A DNA stretch of 14,393 bases from an uncultured Oscillospiraceae bacterium. Its GTDB lineage: Bacteria > Bacillota > Clostridia > Oscillospirales > Acutalibacteraceae. A program made the position numbers and the translations under genes. The DNA lies in assembly GCA_900554525.1 (NCBI GenBank), contig USHL01000013.1, positions 1 to 14,393 on the forward strand, in the 5' to 3' direction. Under the pieces are notes generated by a model. The model was not told where the DNA came from. It did not search any database and saw only the letters and a list, made by a program, of their open reading frames with translations. Shown here piece by piece: positions 1 through 6,649 of this stretch. Each line of letters starts with the position of its first letter. Position 1 is the stretch's first letter.

Positions 1-134
1 CTGATTTTACGTTTGAAAGACCTTTGAAATGTTAATAAGTCGGTGGATAAGTTGAATAACTCGACAGGTTGTCCAAGTTTACATAATTAATTTTTTGACT
101 AAAAATGCCATGTTAATTTTCAATGTATTTCTGA
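1..134. other. Intergenic left edge with DnaA-box-like 9-mers
   Basis: No coding region is visible. The stretch is AT-rich. On the minus strand it holds TTATCCACC (42-50), one mismatch from the DnaA box TTATCCACA, and TTATTAACA (30-38), two mismatches. On the plus strand TTGTCCAAG lies at 69-77. Such spacing can occur near a replication origin but also by chance in AT-rich DNA. The window ends here, so neighbouring genes such as dnaA, dnaN or rpmH cannot be checked. No convincing terminator for the minus-strand operon is visible. Confidence 0.25.
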
Positions 135-644
135 TTATATGAGTATATATATCAGTGCAAAAAGGAGTTTTTTATCCGCCTTTTCACTGATGAGTATAAG
201 CAGAAGCCCGATGATAAGGGTTATGTCGCTGTCTTTTTTGAAAATGTCAAGAAGCGGCAGGTTTAAGCCGCCGAAAAGCGGGGAGGTGCTTTCGGCGGGT
301 TTTTCTGCTGTGTCTGACCTGCGTTGAATATTTTTTGAATCCTGCTGTCCGCGCTGAGTAAGGCTTTGGCCTTCGGGTCTGTATCCGTTTTGATAGGAAT
401 AATTGTTTGACTGTATATGCCCTCCGGTCATATTTTCATAAGGCTCCGGCTTTTGATGCTTGGGGGCGGGGCTTTGCTGCTGCGAACGGCGGCTGCTTTC
501 CTGCCCCGGTATCCTTACGAACGGGGGGACGGGCGGCATATGGCCCGGCTGATTTCCCGAATTGCTGCTTACTGCCCGCGAGTTCATTTCCCGCATTCGC
601 GCTACGGCGTCCTGCTGACGGAGGAAAAGCTCATTGTCGTTCAT
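135..644 (-). CDS. Hypothetical Q/S/P-rich protein with hydrophobic C-terminus
   Basis: Predicted protein of 169 residues, function not recognised. Residues 1-35 look helical and charged. About 35-120 is low-complexity, rich in Gln, Ser, Pro, Arg and Asn, and probably disordered. Residues about 121-169 form a compact end with two hydrophobic stretches (ITLIIGLLLILIS and LLFALIYILI) separated by a short charged turn, which suggests a membrane-associated tail. I recall similar hydrophobic tails in small Clostridia proteins of unknown role, but cannot name a family. The ATG at 644 is preceded by an AGGCAGGTG-like ribosome binding site. The gene starts 15 bp after the 116-residue gene ends, so it is probably the last gene of a three-gene minus-strand operon. 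Confidence 0.7.
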   Translation of the reverse strand: MNDNELFLRQQDAVARMREMNSRAVSSNSGNQPGHMPPVPPFVRIPGQESSRRSQQQSPAPKHQKPEPYENMTGGHIQSNNYSYQNGYRPEGQSLTQRGQQDSKNIQRRSDTAEKPAESTSPLFGGLNLPLLDIFKKDSDITLIIGLLLILISEKADKKLLFALIYILI

Positions 645-659
645 AAAAACACCTGCCTT

Positions 660-1010
660 TTAAAGCTTGAAAAGTCCGCTTTCCTTTATATACGGCCAAA
701 GCTCCAAAAGCTTGAGCAGCTTTATGGCGGAGTCAGCACGCTGCTGACGCGCTTCGCTCAGATGGGGCTTCAGTGCCGTTATAAGCTGTACCCGGGAATC
801 GTTTTCCGAGGATTTTAAATGTGATATTACCGACATTATGGATTTCAGCTCATCTCCGCCGAGTAGCTCCGTCGTTTCTTCGCGAGGGGCAGGCTGTGCG
901 TCGGCGCCGCTGTCGGCGTTTCCGAGAAGACTTTCCGCCATCTGCCTTACACGGTTCATGCTTTCCGGATCGTTCAGGAGCTCGGCAAGCTTTTCGCTTA
1001 AATCATCCAT
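660..1010 (-). CDS. Conserved-looking hypothetical protein, 116 aa
   Basis: Small soluble protein of 116 residues, function not recognised. Residues 1-30 form an amphipathic helix (SEKLAELLNDPE, then a VRQMAESLLGN segment). A short Ala/Pro/Glu linker follows (about 33-47). The C-terminal half is helical and ends in a segment with ARQQRADSAIKLLKLLELWP. That block has the look of a conserved motif in Clostridia hypothetical proteins, but this is from memory. The ATG at 1010 has an excellent ribosome binding site, GGAGGAC, just upstream (1014-1020 on the plus strand). The start overlaps the preceding gene's end by 8 bp, indicating translational coupling. No signal peptide, membrane segment or cysteine pair is visible. 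Confidence 0.75.
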   Translation of the reverse strand: MDDLSEKLAELLNDPESMNRVRQMAESLLGNADSGADAQPAPREETTELLGGDELKSIMSVISHLKSSENDSRVQLITALKPHLSEARQQRADSAIKLLKLLELWPYIKESGLFKL

Positions 1011-1260
1011 TATGTCCTCCGCCTTTTAATAAGCTTTTTATCAAATTACGCGCTTCACTGCTGTTGAGAGCCTCGGCGAGGCTTTCCTTATTTGAAAGCA
1101 CCGAATTGAGCTTTTGGCGGTCATCGGCCGAAAGACTGCCGAGCAGTGACGAAACATCCTTGCGGTTTACGGCGCCGGCAAGGCTTTCGCGGTTTATTTT
1201 ACCGCCCGATGAGGAGACGATAGCGTCAATAATCTTTTGTTTGTCTATGTTGTTGTTCAT
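1003..1260 (-). CDS. Small helical hypothetical protein, 85 aa
   Basis: First gene of the minus-strand trio, 85 residues, function not recognised. It is Ser/Leu/Asn-rich and looks all-helical, with two internally similar halves: a KQKIIDAIVSS... segment, then a LSADDRQKLNSVLSNKE segment followed by SLAEALNSSEARNLIKSLL. It ends in a short Gly/His tail (GGGHNG). The ATG at 1260 follows a clear GGAGGTC ribosome binding site. Its 3' end overlaps the 116-aa gene by 8 bp. The AT-rich gap 1261-1335 must carry divergent promoters for this operon and for the phosphodiesterase at 1336, but I could not fit a convincing -35/-10 pair in either direction. Confidence 0.7.
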   Translation of the reverse strand: MNNNIDKQKIIDAIVSSSGGKINRESLAGAVNRKDVSSLLGSLSADDRQKLNSVLSNKESLAEALNSSEARNLIKSLLKGGGHNG

Positions 1261-1335
1261 TTTGTTGACCTCCGTTTTATAAATAGAGTTCAGTATATAT
1301 TATGAAATAAAACTGTATTATAGAAGGTGAAGATA

Positions 1336-1809
1336 ATGAGAGTTACGGTGATTTCCGATTCCCACCGCAGGTCGTCGGTTATAGACAGGATTCTTTCGGC
1401 GGAACCGGAATCTCGGGATATTTTTTTCCTGGGCGACATTACCGCCGATATTGAAGATTATGAGCTTTTATACCCTGATAAGCGGTTTCATATCGTCAGC
1501 GGCAACTGCGATTTCTATTCCAAATATCCGTCGACGGATATTGCGGATATCACAGGAATTAAAATTTATTATACCCACGGGCATACGCTCGGCGTTAAAT
1601 ACGGCACGGATAATCTTAAAAAAAGCGCGCTTGCGGCAGAGTGCCGCATAGCTCTTTACGGCCATACCCATATCTCTAAAATATCTTATGAAGACGGCTT
1701 GTATATTGTGAATCCGGGCTCCTGCTCCGCTCCGCGCGACGGCGCCGCCTCATATGCGGTGGTGGATATTGAAAAAAACGGAATTATGCCGGTAATAAAA
1801 AAACTTTAA
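1336..1809 (+). CDS. YfcE/MJ0936-type metallophosphoesterase
   Basis: A 157-residue calcineurin-like metallophosphoesterase of the YfcE/MJ0936 phosphodiesterase group. All metal-site motifs are present in order: D8-x-H10 (SDSH), G33-D34, G56-N57-C58-D59, H81 within HGH, and G109-H110-T111-H112, then the NPGS turn at 126-129 typical of this group. Length matches the family. Characterised members hydrolyse model phosphodiesters with Mn or similar divalent metals; the natural substrate is usually unknown, and nothing here settles it. A GTG lies in frame at 1327, but AAGGTG (1324-1329) is well placed for the ATG at 1336, and the protein aligns best from MRVTVISDSH. In many Firmicutes this gene follows the dITP pyrophosphatase gene; here it does not. 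Confidence 0.92.
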   Translation: MRVTVISDSHRRSSVIDRILSAEPESRDIFFLGDITADIEDYELLYPDKRFHIVSGNCDFYSKYPSTDIADITGIKIYYTHGHTLGVKYGTDNLKKSALAAECRIALYGHTHISKISYEDGLYIVNPGSCSAPRDGAASYAVVDIEKNGIMPVIKKL

Positions 1810-1821
1810 CCTAACCTCAGG

Positions 1822-1833
1822 CGGAAAATTCCG
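1822..1833. promoter_or_regulatory. Short palindrome upstream of sigma-factor gene
   Basis: CGGAAAATTCCG is a 12-bp inverted repeat (5-bp arms, AA centre) in the 62-bp gap before the sigma-factor gene, about 39 bp from its start codon. It could be an operator or part of the promoter. A 5-bp arm is short enough to be coincidence. The gene itself has a near-perfect AAGGAGGTC ribosome binding site. Confidence 0.25.
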
Positions 1834-1871
1834 ACTATACAGTTGAAGACCCCGAAGAAAGGAGGTCAAAA

Positions 1872-3497
1872 ATGAAAGCAGCCGAGCTGTTTAAGGAATT
1901 TGAAAACAAGGAGCTTACCGATAAAATTTACGGCTTTGCTTACAGAAGATGCGATACCTTTGAAGAAGCGGAGGATTTAAGCCAGGATATTATAACGGAG
2001 ATTTTGTCCGCGGCGCTGAGGCAGACCGAAATAAGCAATTTTTATGCCTTTGTCTGGACGGTTGCCCGCCGTGTGTATGCGGATTTCTGTGAAAACCGCC
2101 GCCGCGGTATGCAAAACTGCATATATGAAGATTTTGTCGGTGAAGACGGCGGAATATCCGAGCTGTTGGAGGATATTTCGGCGGCGGAGGAGATTAAACG
2201 GATATTCGGAGAAATAGCCTTTCTTTCAAGAGCCTACCGCGAGGCAACTGTGATGTATTATATAGACGGCAGGTCGGTGAAAGAGATAGCGGCGGCGCTC
2301 GGCATCGGGGAAACAACGGTAAAGCAGAGGCTGTTTTACAGCCGCAATACGTTAAGAAAAGAGGTTAAAGCTATGAAGGAAAGAAACTTAACCTTAAAGC
2401 CCAAGCAGCTTGTAATGTTCGGAATGGGCCATCCGATAGGGAATAACCCTGCGGTAAATGCTGTAAGGCTTTTTTCGCATAACCTTATCTACCTTTGCAA
2501 GGATACTCCCAAAACCGCCAAAGAGCTTTCGGAAGAGCTCTGTGTGCCGATGCTGTTTGTCGAAGAGGAGCTGTACTTACAGTGCTACGGTGAGAACGGG
2601 CGCTACGGTATGCTTAAAAAGCTGGAAAACGGCAGATATGTCTCTAATATCATAATCGTGGATTATGACGAATACGACGCAGCGAATAAAGTCGTCGAAC
2701 AGTATCTGCCGGAGTTTTGCTCTGCTGTTGAAAAGGTAGTGGAGCAAAACCGCGAAAAGCTGCTTTCTTTCCCGTTTTTAAGTTCTCAGCAGGATACCGG
2801 CTTTATTCTCTGGACTCTGATTAACGAGGTGGTATGGAGCTTTCGGAGAAAAATAGTAAAGCTTGTTTCGGAAGAATATATGGCAGGAATAAAGCAGACA
2901 GAGCGTGAATATTCGCTGGTTGCCGTTGCTATAGAAAAGGACAGTCAAAAGGATTTACGGCTGTACGGTTGTGACGGTATTTCGGCAGAAAATACCGCCG
3001 GCTTCCGTTCGGTATTTATTCAGAACGGTTACAACAACCGCTTGGAAAGACATTTCGCCTGCGGTCATAATATTTCCACCGACGGCAAGCTTTTGATGCT
3101 CCTGCGGTCGATAGGCGGACTGAAGGTTTCAGAGCTTAATGAAAGCGAAAAGGAAATCGCCGCCAAGGCGGTGGAGTGCGGATATATCCGCCGCAGCGGA
3201 GATATATTGGAGCCCGCCGTGGTAGTGATAGACAGGAAAAATCAAAGTGAGTTTTACAGTATTTTAAAATCGGATTTAGCCGCCGGCTTGGCGGAGCAGG
3301 CGGCTGAAAAGCTTGCGGAGTTTGTAAAATCGCATCTTCCCGAACGCCTTATAAACGATTATCAGATTTATATGCAGCTTATTGCCGGAGCGCGCTTTAT
3401 GGACGGCGTGGTTGAGGAATGTATTAAATGCGGAATTTTAACCGACCCGAAATGCTGTAAAGGCGCGGCGAGCGTTTTGGTCTCGGTGGAGAAATAA
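1872..3497 (+). CDS. ECF-like sigma-70 factor with ~370-aa C-terminal extension
   Basis: A 541-residue protein. Residues about 1-80 form sigma region 2: a Y-x-C-D...EEAEDLSQDI segment at 25-40, then a NFYAFVWTVARRVYADF core-binding/-10 helix at 57-72. Residues about 104-165 form sigma region 4, with a helix-turn-helix at 133-160 (VKEIAAALGIGETTVKQR). The remaining ~370 residues have no place in an ordinary ECF factor (about 160-200 aa). Residues about 200-262 look like a winged helix (TAKELSEELCVPMLFVEEEL, then a LKKLENGRYVSN wing). The rest is mixed alpha/beta with a repeated hydrophobic YDEYDAANKVV / IDRKNQSEFYSI pattern and could sense or regulate. No anti-sigma gene is adjacent, which fits an extension that acts as a built-in regulator. 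The EEP-family gene follows 21 bp later. Sigma-factor identity is firm; the role of the extension is inference. Confidence 0.88.
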   Translation: MKAAELFKEFENKELTDKIYGFAYRRCDTFEEAEDLSQDIITEILSAALRQTEISNFYAFVWTVARRVYADFCENRRRGMQNCIYEDFVGEDGGISELLEDISAAEEIKRIFGEIAFLSRAYREATVMYYIDGRSVKEIAAALGIGETTVKQRLFYSRNTLRKEVKAMKERNLTLKPKQLVMFGMGHPIGNNPAVNAVRLFSHNLIYLCKDTPKTAKELSEELCVPMLFVEEELYLQCYGENGRYGMLKKLENGRYVSNIIIVDYDEYDAANKVVEQYLPEFCSAVEKVVEQNREKLLSFPFLSSQQDTGFILWTLINEVVWSFRRKIVKLVSEEYMAGIKQTEREYSLVAVAIEKDSQKDLRLYGCDGISAENTAGFRSVFIQNGYNNRLERHFACGHNISTDGKLLMLLRSIGGLKVSELNESEKEIAAKAVECGYIRRSGDILEPAVVVIDRKNQSEFYSILKSDLAAGLAEQAAEKLAEFVKSHLPERLINDYQIYMQLIAGARFMDGVVEECIKCGILTDPKCCKGAASVLVSVEK

Positions 3498-3518
3498 GCC
3501 TGCTTAAAAGGAGAGCTT

Positions 3519-4268
3519 ATGAGAGTTATAACATTCAATATCCGCAACGCGGACGACCCGAACGGACATTCTGTGGCTGAAAGAGCGCCGCGGCTCAGGG
3601 AGGTAATAGAGCCGCTCGGCGCCGAGCTTATCGGCTTTCAGGAATGTACGCCGAAATGGCTTGAATTACTTGAAAAGGCTTTCGGCGGTGAATATGAGAT
3701 ATTCAATATCTACCGTTCAAAGAGCAACAATGAGTCCTGCCCGATACTCTGGAAAAAGGAACGCTTCAAGCCGCTGAAAAAAGGCGTATTCTGGCTTTCG
3801 GATACTCCCGAAACCGAATCTAAGGGGTGGGATGAGATATATGACTGTTACCGCGTCTGCGAATATGCACTGCTGATGGACAGAAAAAACTCTAAGGTAC
3901 TGCTTTTTATGAATACTCATTTCGGCTTTGGGGATAAAGGGCAGACTGCATCTGCTAGGCTTATCGCGGAATATGCCCGCAAAACAGCCGATGTGCCGAC
4001 GCTTGTTACGGGTGACTTCAATATGCGGCCGGACAGCGCCGGTTACCGCGAAATGTGCCGGTATTTTAAGGACGCGAACGCGGAAACCGTCAACGACCTA
4101 GGAATCACCTACCACGGATATAACCCGGAAAACCCGAAGGGTCAGCATATCGATTACTGTTTTGTAAATGAAAAGGTAAGGCCGGTTTCAGCCGAAATAC
4201 TGCGCGGTATGCCGGGAGGCAAATTCCCCTCCGACCATTACGGTATACTGTTTGAACTGGAAATATAA
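3519..4268 (+). CDS. Endonuclease/exonuclease/phosphatase family protein
   Basis: A 249-residue member of the EEP superfamily (the DNase I / exonuclease III / inositol-phosphatase fold). The catalytic set is complete: N7 (TFNIRN), E42 (QE), N132-x-H134 (NTH), D166 and N168 in GDFN, D212 in HIDY, and S238-D239-H240. Length is that of the short secreted or cytosolic EEP hydrolases. No signal peptide is visible, so it is probably cytoplasmic. Substrate could be a phosphodiester, a sugar phosphate or DNA and cannot be chosen from sequence. The gene begins 21 bp after the sigma-factor gene, with AAGGAGAG as ribosome binding site, and is probably co-transcribed with it. Its TAA leads straight into the left inverted repeat of the island. 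Confidence 0.92.
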   Translation: MRVITFNIRNADDPNGHSVAERAPRLREVIEPLGAELIGFQECTPKWLELLEKAFGGEYEIFNIYRSKSNNESCPILWKKERFKPLKKGVFWLSDTPETESKGWDEIYDCYRVCEYALLMDRKNSKVLLFMNTHFGFGDKGQTASARLIAEYARKTADVPTLVTGDFNMRPDSAGYREMCRYFKDANAETVNDLGITYHGYNPENPKGQHIDYCFVNEKVRPVSAEILRGMPGGKFPSDHYGILFELEI

Positions 4269-4272
4269 AAAA

Positions 4273-4308
4273 ATGAGCAGTCATTACCGTGATGTTCTTA
4301 ACGGAGAA
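4273..4308 (+). repeat. Left copy of 36-bp inverted repeat flanking the island
   Basis: Starts with ATGAGCAGTCA and ends with GGAGAA. It matches the reverse complement of 7791-7826 at 29 of 36 positions without gaps. It lies directly after the stop codon of the EEP gene and behind a run of seven A residues (4267-4273), a layout also seen in mirror image on the right. Confidence 0.8.
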
Positions 4309-4322
4309 TAGGTGAGCGGTAT

Positions 4323-4361
4323 GTAACCGGAAGGCAAAATGCCTTCCGGTTACTGCTTTTT
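4323..4361 (+). terminator. Strong hairpin, likely intrinsic terminator
   Basis: A perfect 14-bp stem (GTAACCGGAAGGCA at 4323-4336 with its complement at 4340-4353), a 3-nt AAA loop, then TGCTTTTTA on the plus strand. This can end plus-strand transcription from the sigma/EEP operon. In the minus direction there is no T-tract, although the recombinase fragment stops just before it (TAA at 4362-4360), so it may also protect that 3' end. Confidence 0.75.
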
Positions 4362-4940
4362 AGGCAGGCTTTTTAATCGAGCGCATCACTTGATCTATGG
4401 CAGACATTCCGTTCTGCTCCGGCAGTTGGAACGCATAGTGGATCACGATTGGATTTCCGCAAGTACGGGAATACTTTTCGGGTTTTTCGTACACCTCAAT
4501 CATGCGGATAAATACCCGTAGCAGCTCGGGTGTCAGTTTTGGCATCTCAACATAAGATTTCGCCTTGTCCATAAATTCCTGTATGCATCTTTCACGCATA
4601 TCCATTCCACTGATGCGTTCGGTAATGGAAGTCAGCTTCTGTCGTAGCTCTGCTTGCTCTTGCTCGTATCCGCTTGCCATTGTATCATATCGTTCCGGCG
4701 TGATTCGTCCTGTTACCCGATCTTCATACAGGCAGCGAATAATGTTGTCAAGCTCCTTGATCCGCTTTTCAATCTGTACCTTTTCACGCTCTGCGGTGGC
4801 ATAAAATTTCTTTGCTTGCGCTTCACCGTTCTGCGTAGCCATCGCATAAAATTCTTCCGGCTGCTCTCGGGCGTATGCTGTTACTGTTTTTAGGTTGTGC
4901 AGGACAATTTGGTCAAGCACATTTTCCCGGATATACGGCT
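4360..4940 (-). pseudogene. C-terminal fragment of large serine recombinase A
   Basis: The reading frame from about KPYIRENVLDQIVL to the stop is the C-terminal ~190 residues of a large serine recombinase of Clostridia integrative elements. Hallmarks are a helix after the zinc-ribbon region (YIRENVLDQIV), a long coiled-coil with the characteristic LYEDRVTGRITPERYDTM segment, and a DUF4368-like end (LTPELLRVFIRMIEVYEKPE). The catalytic Ser domain, the recombinase DNA-binding domain and the zinc-ribbon cysteines are all missing, so it cannot recombine DNA. The frame stays open upstream to 4992 with a TTG, but that part is out-of-frame AbiJ DNA: the family match begins at about 4937. Its real 3' end, followed by a hairpin, looks like the original end of its element. 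Confidence 0.85.
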
Positions 4941-5263
4941 TTTCTAATATGTGTTCTTGCCGAATCATATGGAACATTGATGGCTTCTTCAAGGGCTTTT
5001 AACTCATGTTCTGATACGATAGGTACAACCAGCTTGTCCATGATTCTATAACCAGAAACCTCTTCTTCAAGAATTCTGTTAAAAACCGTTCTCATTTTTT
5101 CTACAGTAGTCTCATCAGAGTTCATGAAATACCTTTCAATGAAATCGAAAATCACATACCACTCTTCAGCTTCTATAACATATTTTTGTAAAGCTTCAGC
5201 ATTACGCTTTTTTATCAATTCATTTTGGGGGAATTCATAAGGAACTCCCATCTCAATCATCAT
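4937..5263 (-). pseudogene. Internal fragment of an AbiJ-NTD4-like defence gene
   Basis: About 109 residues look like the middle of the AbiJ_NTD4 domain found at the N-terminus of AbiJ-type abortive-infection or HEPN-linked proteins. Visible signatures are EEWYVIFDFIERYF, then a long helix, then EEEVSGYRIMDKLVVPI, and then ELKALEEAINVPYDSARTHI. The family normally starts with a segment containing FSERxG and continues after the HIRKA region into a conserved NSIKESISAVEA-like helix. Both are absent here. At 4936-4940 the sequence switches to serine recombinase A in another frame, adding a spurious VYPGKCA tail. At about 5262 it switches to serine recombinase B on the other strand. The first ATG has no ribosome binding site. 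The family call is from remembered motifs. Confidence 0.75.
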
Positions 5264-5517
5264 ACCAGAAACGCTACGACGGTCTGGTGGCTCGGTTCGA
5301 TAAGGCCAAAGCCAGACATACCGAGGTCACCGAGTTGATTGCCGAGCGCACAGCCCGAAGGCACCAGATCGAAACCTACCTGCAGGAGTTGTGGAGCCGG
5401 AAGCCGCTGACGGAGTTCCGGGATTCCGACTGGTTGGCGATGGTCGATTACATCACCGTCCACAGCAAAAAAGACATCCGGGTGACCTTCAAGGACGGCA
5501 CCGAGATCAAAGCATAA
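5263..5517 (+). pseudogene. C-terminal fragment of large serine recombinase B
   Basis: The open frame reads through YQKRYDGLVARFDKAKARH at about 5263-5319 and continues to TAA at 5517. It is the last ~84 residues of a large serine recombinase: a coiled-coil arm, then the typical end DWLAMVDYITVHS...DIRVTFKDGTEIKA. The recognisable similarity starts before the GTG at 5287, so that GTG is not a real start; the gene is cut at about 5262 by the AbiJ fragment. It is clearly richer in G+C than the DNA on its left. It differs from recombinase A (different C-terminal type, opposite strand), so these are two separate recombinase genes and not halves of one. The natural 3' end is intact and followed by a terminator hairpin. 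Confidence 0.82.
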
Positions 5518-5532
5518 TCCCATAGACACAGC

Positions 5533-5570
5533 AACGCCTCTGAACCATACCGGCTCGGAGGCGTTTCTTG
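5533..5570 (+). terminator. Hairpin between recombinase B and mini-gene
   Basis: AACGCCTC (5533-5540) pairs with GAGGCGTT (5558-5565) around a 17-nt loop, followed by TTTCTTG. It lies 16 bp after the recombinase B stop and directly before the stop of the minus-strand mini-gene (5571), so it could serve both convergent genes. Confidence 0.6.
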
Positions 5571-5756
5571 TTATCTCTGTTCAGGTGGGCAGCTCTTCGG
5601 CAGGATTTCAAGGAAGTGCTGCCCGATCTTCTCTGCGTTATATCCGTTGGCCTCGCAGATGAACCGAACGGTATCCGGCAACAGCACATGACCTTTTGCT
5701 TTCTCCGCTTTGCACTTCTGCCGCTCTTCGTATTCCTTATTTGTGATTTACTTCAT
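5571..5756 (-). pseudogene. Mini-gene inactivated by a stop at codon 3
   Basis: An ATG at 5756 follows a near-ideal GGAGGAG ribosome binding site (5764-5770) with a 7-nt gap. The frame reads Met-Lys-TAA, then 58 further codons without a stop to TAA at 5571. The encoded text begins ITNKEYEERQKCKAEKAKGH, continues through DTVRFICEANGYNAEKIG and ends KSCPPEQR, and looks like a genuine folded small protein: charged helix, hydrophobic core, Pro-rich tail. If codon 3 were sense, the protein would be 61 residues. The start region overlaps the 3' end of the HEPN-like gene. I do not recognise the family; such short proteins are common in integrative elements. The G+C-rich composition resembles recombinase B rather than the HEPN gene. 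Confidence 0.6.
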
Positions 5757-6603
5757 TTTGTGGCTCCTCCGCAAGTGTACTATCACAGCAAGAGTTTTCA
5801 GCATCCAGCCTTACAACCCAATCATTAAACTTTTCATCTGAGCCATCATATTTTGATTTTTGAATTGCCATTGATATCTGGGCAATGTCGCTGTGATAAT
5901 CCGACAAACCAGAAGTAGCATTCAATTCAACATATTGTACTCTGTCTGAAAATCCCTGAGTGGTCATTAGGAAGGGCTTATTCTCAATGGAATCGTATAT
6001 TTCTTGGTAGTCGGCTTTCATACTTCTAAGAACTTTTTCAAACTGTTCTATGCGTTTTTGTGCATGGATTGTAAGTGAGGCAAGCATGACTAATTCGTAC
6101 CGACATATTTTTCGTATAAGTACCGGATTTAACTGTGGCGTTACTCGAGCAATTTCCTTCAACTCATCAGGGATGTCTTTATGGGCCACTTCTTTAGCAG
6201 CTACCATTAATGACTGTGGATTGTGAAAGGTCCAATTTCGCACATCGAGAAATTCAGAGAGAATTGCTGCCACTTCTTCTGAGAGTGGTGATGAAATATA
6301 TTTGTGTTTCTCCAGAATCTTGCGTAGATCTATGTATGAAAAAGAACTGCTCTGATGATCCGCTGTAAATTTTAGAATCTCACGCTGCCTATAAAGGAGC
6401 TTATCATTAACATCGTCATATTCTTTAGCGGGAACAAATTCTTCTTGGATGCTTTCCAATAATGATTCTGCCTCAGACGCATACTCCTTATATTTTTCAA
6501 GATTGACACTAATCCCGGATATTAGCATTCCCAACACAAGACATGCATCTTCGGCACAGGTAATACTAAACTGCTTGAATTGTTGCTTTGTTCCTCCAGA
6601 CAT
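5737..6603 (-). CDS. HEPN-like protein with RNxxxH motif, possible defence RNase
   Basis: An intact 288-residue protein of AT-rich codon use. The ATG at 6603 is preceded by AGGAGGTA (6611-6618) with a 7-nt gap; a TTG two codons upstream is less likely. Residues about 8-60 and 90-215 look almost entirely helical. At 122-127 stands R-N-W-T-F-H (within FLDVRNWTFHNPQ), which fits the RNxxxH active-site motif of HEPN ribonucleases, placed between two long helices as expected. No ATPase, nucleotidyltransferase or membrane segment is visible. HEPN proteins are often toxins or effectors in phage defence and are known inside type I restriction operons, and this gene follows truncated hsdM. No promoter is visible just upstream, so it probably depends on the promoter at 7602-7630. 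The HEPN call rests on the motif and helical pattern only. Confidence 0.6.
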   Translation of the reverse strand: MSGGTKQQFKQFSITCAEDACLVLGMLISGISVNLEKYKEYASEAESLLESIQEEFVPAKEYDDVNDKLLYRQREILKFTADHQSSSFSYIDLRKILEKHKYISSPLSEEVAAILSEFLDVRNWTFHNPQSLMVAAKEVAHKDIPDELKEIARVTPQLNPVLIRKICRYELVMLASLTIHAQKRIEQFEKVLRSMKADYQEIYDSIENKPFLMTTQGFSDRVQYVELNATSGLSDYHSDIAQISMAIQKSKYDGSDEKFNDWVVRLDAENSCCDSTLAEEPQNEVNHK

Positions 6604-6649
6604 GTACAAATACCTCCTATAAAAACAACCGGGACACCACGACTTTCCA

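Noticed and set aside
407..1282. Plus-strand frames over the three small minus-strand genes
   Set aside because: Arg/Ser/Pro-rich shadow translations; the minus frames have coupled overlaps and good ribosome binding sites.
1261..1335. Divergent promoters for the small operon and the YfcE-like gene
   Set aside because: TATAAT-like text exists on both strands (about 1316-1322) but no acceptable -35 box at 16-18 bp; left unannotated.
4339..4893. Plus-strand open frames at 4339-4521, 4565-4804 and 4654-4893
   Set aside because: Shadows of the minus-strand serine recombinase fragment, which shows clear family text; no ribosome binding sites.
4360..5517. Two recombinase pieces as halves of one gene split by an inversion
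   Set aside because: Both are C-terminal ends with different terminal motifs, so they come from two different genes.
5260..5689. Minus-strand open frames opposite recombinase B and the following hairpin (5260-5529, 5507-5689)
   Set aside because: Antisense to a recognisable recombinase end or out of frame with the mini-gene; composition not protein-like.
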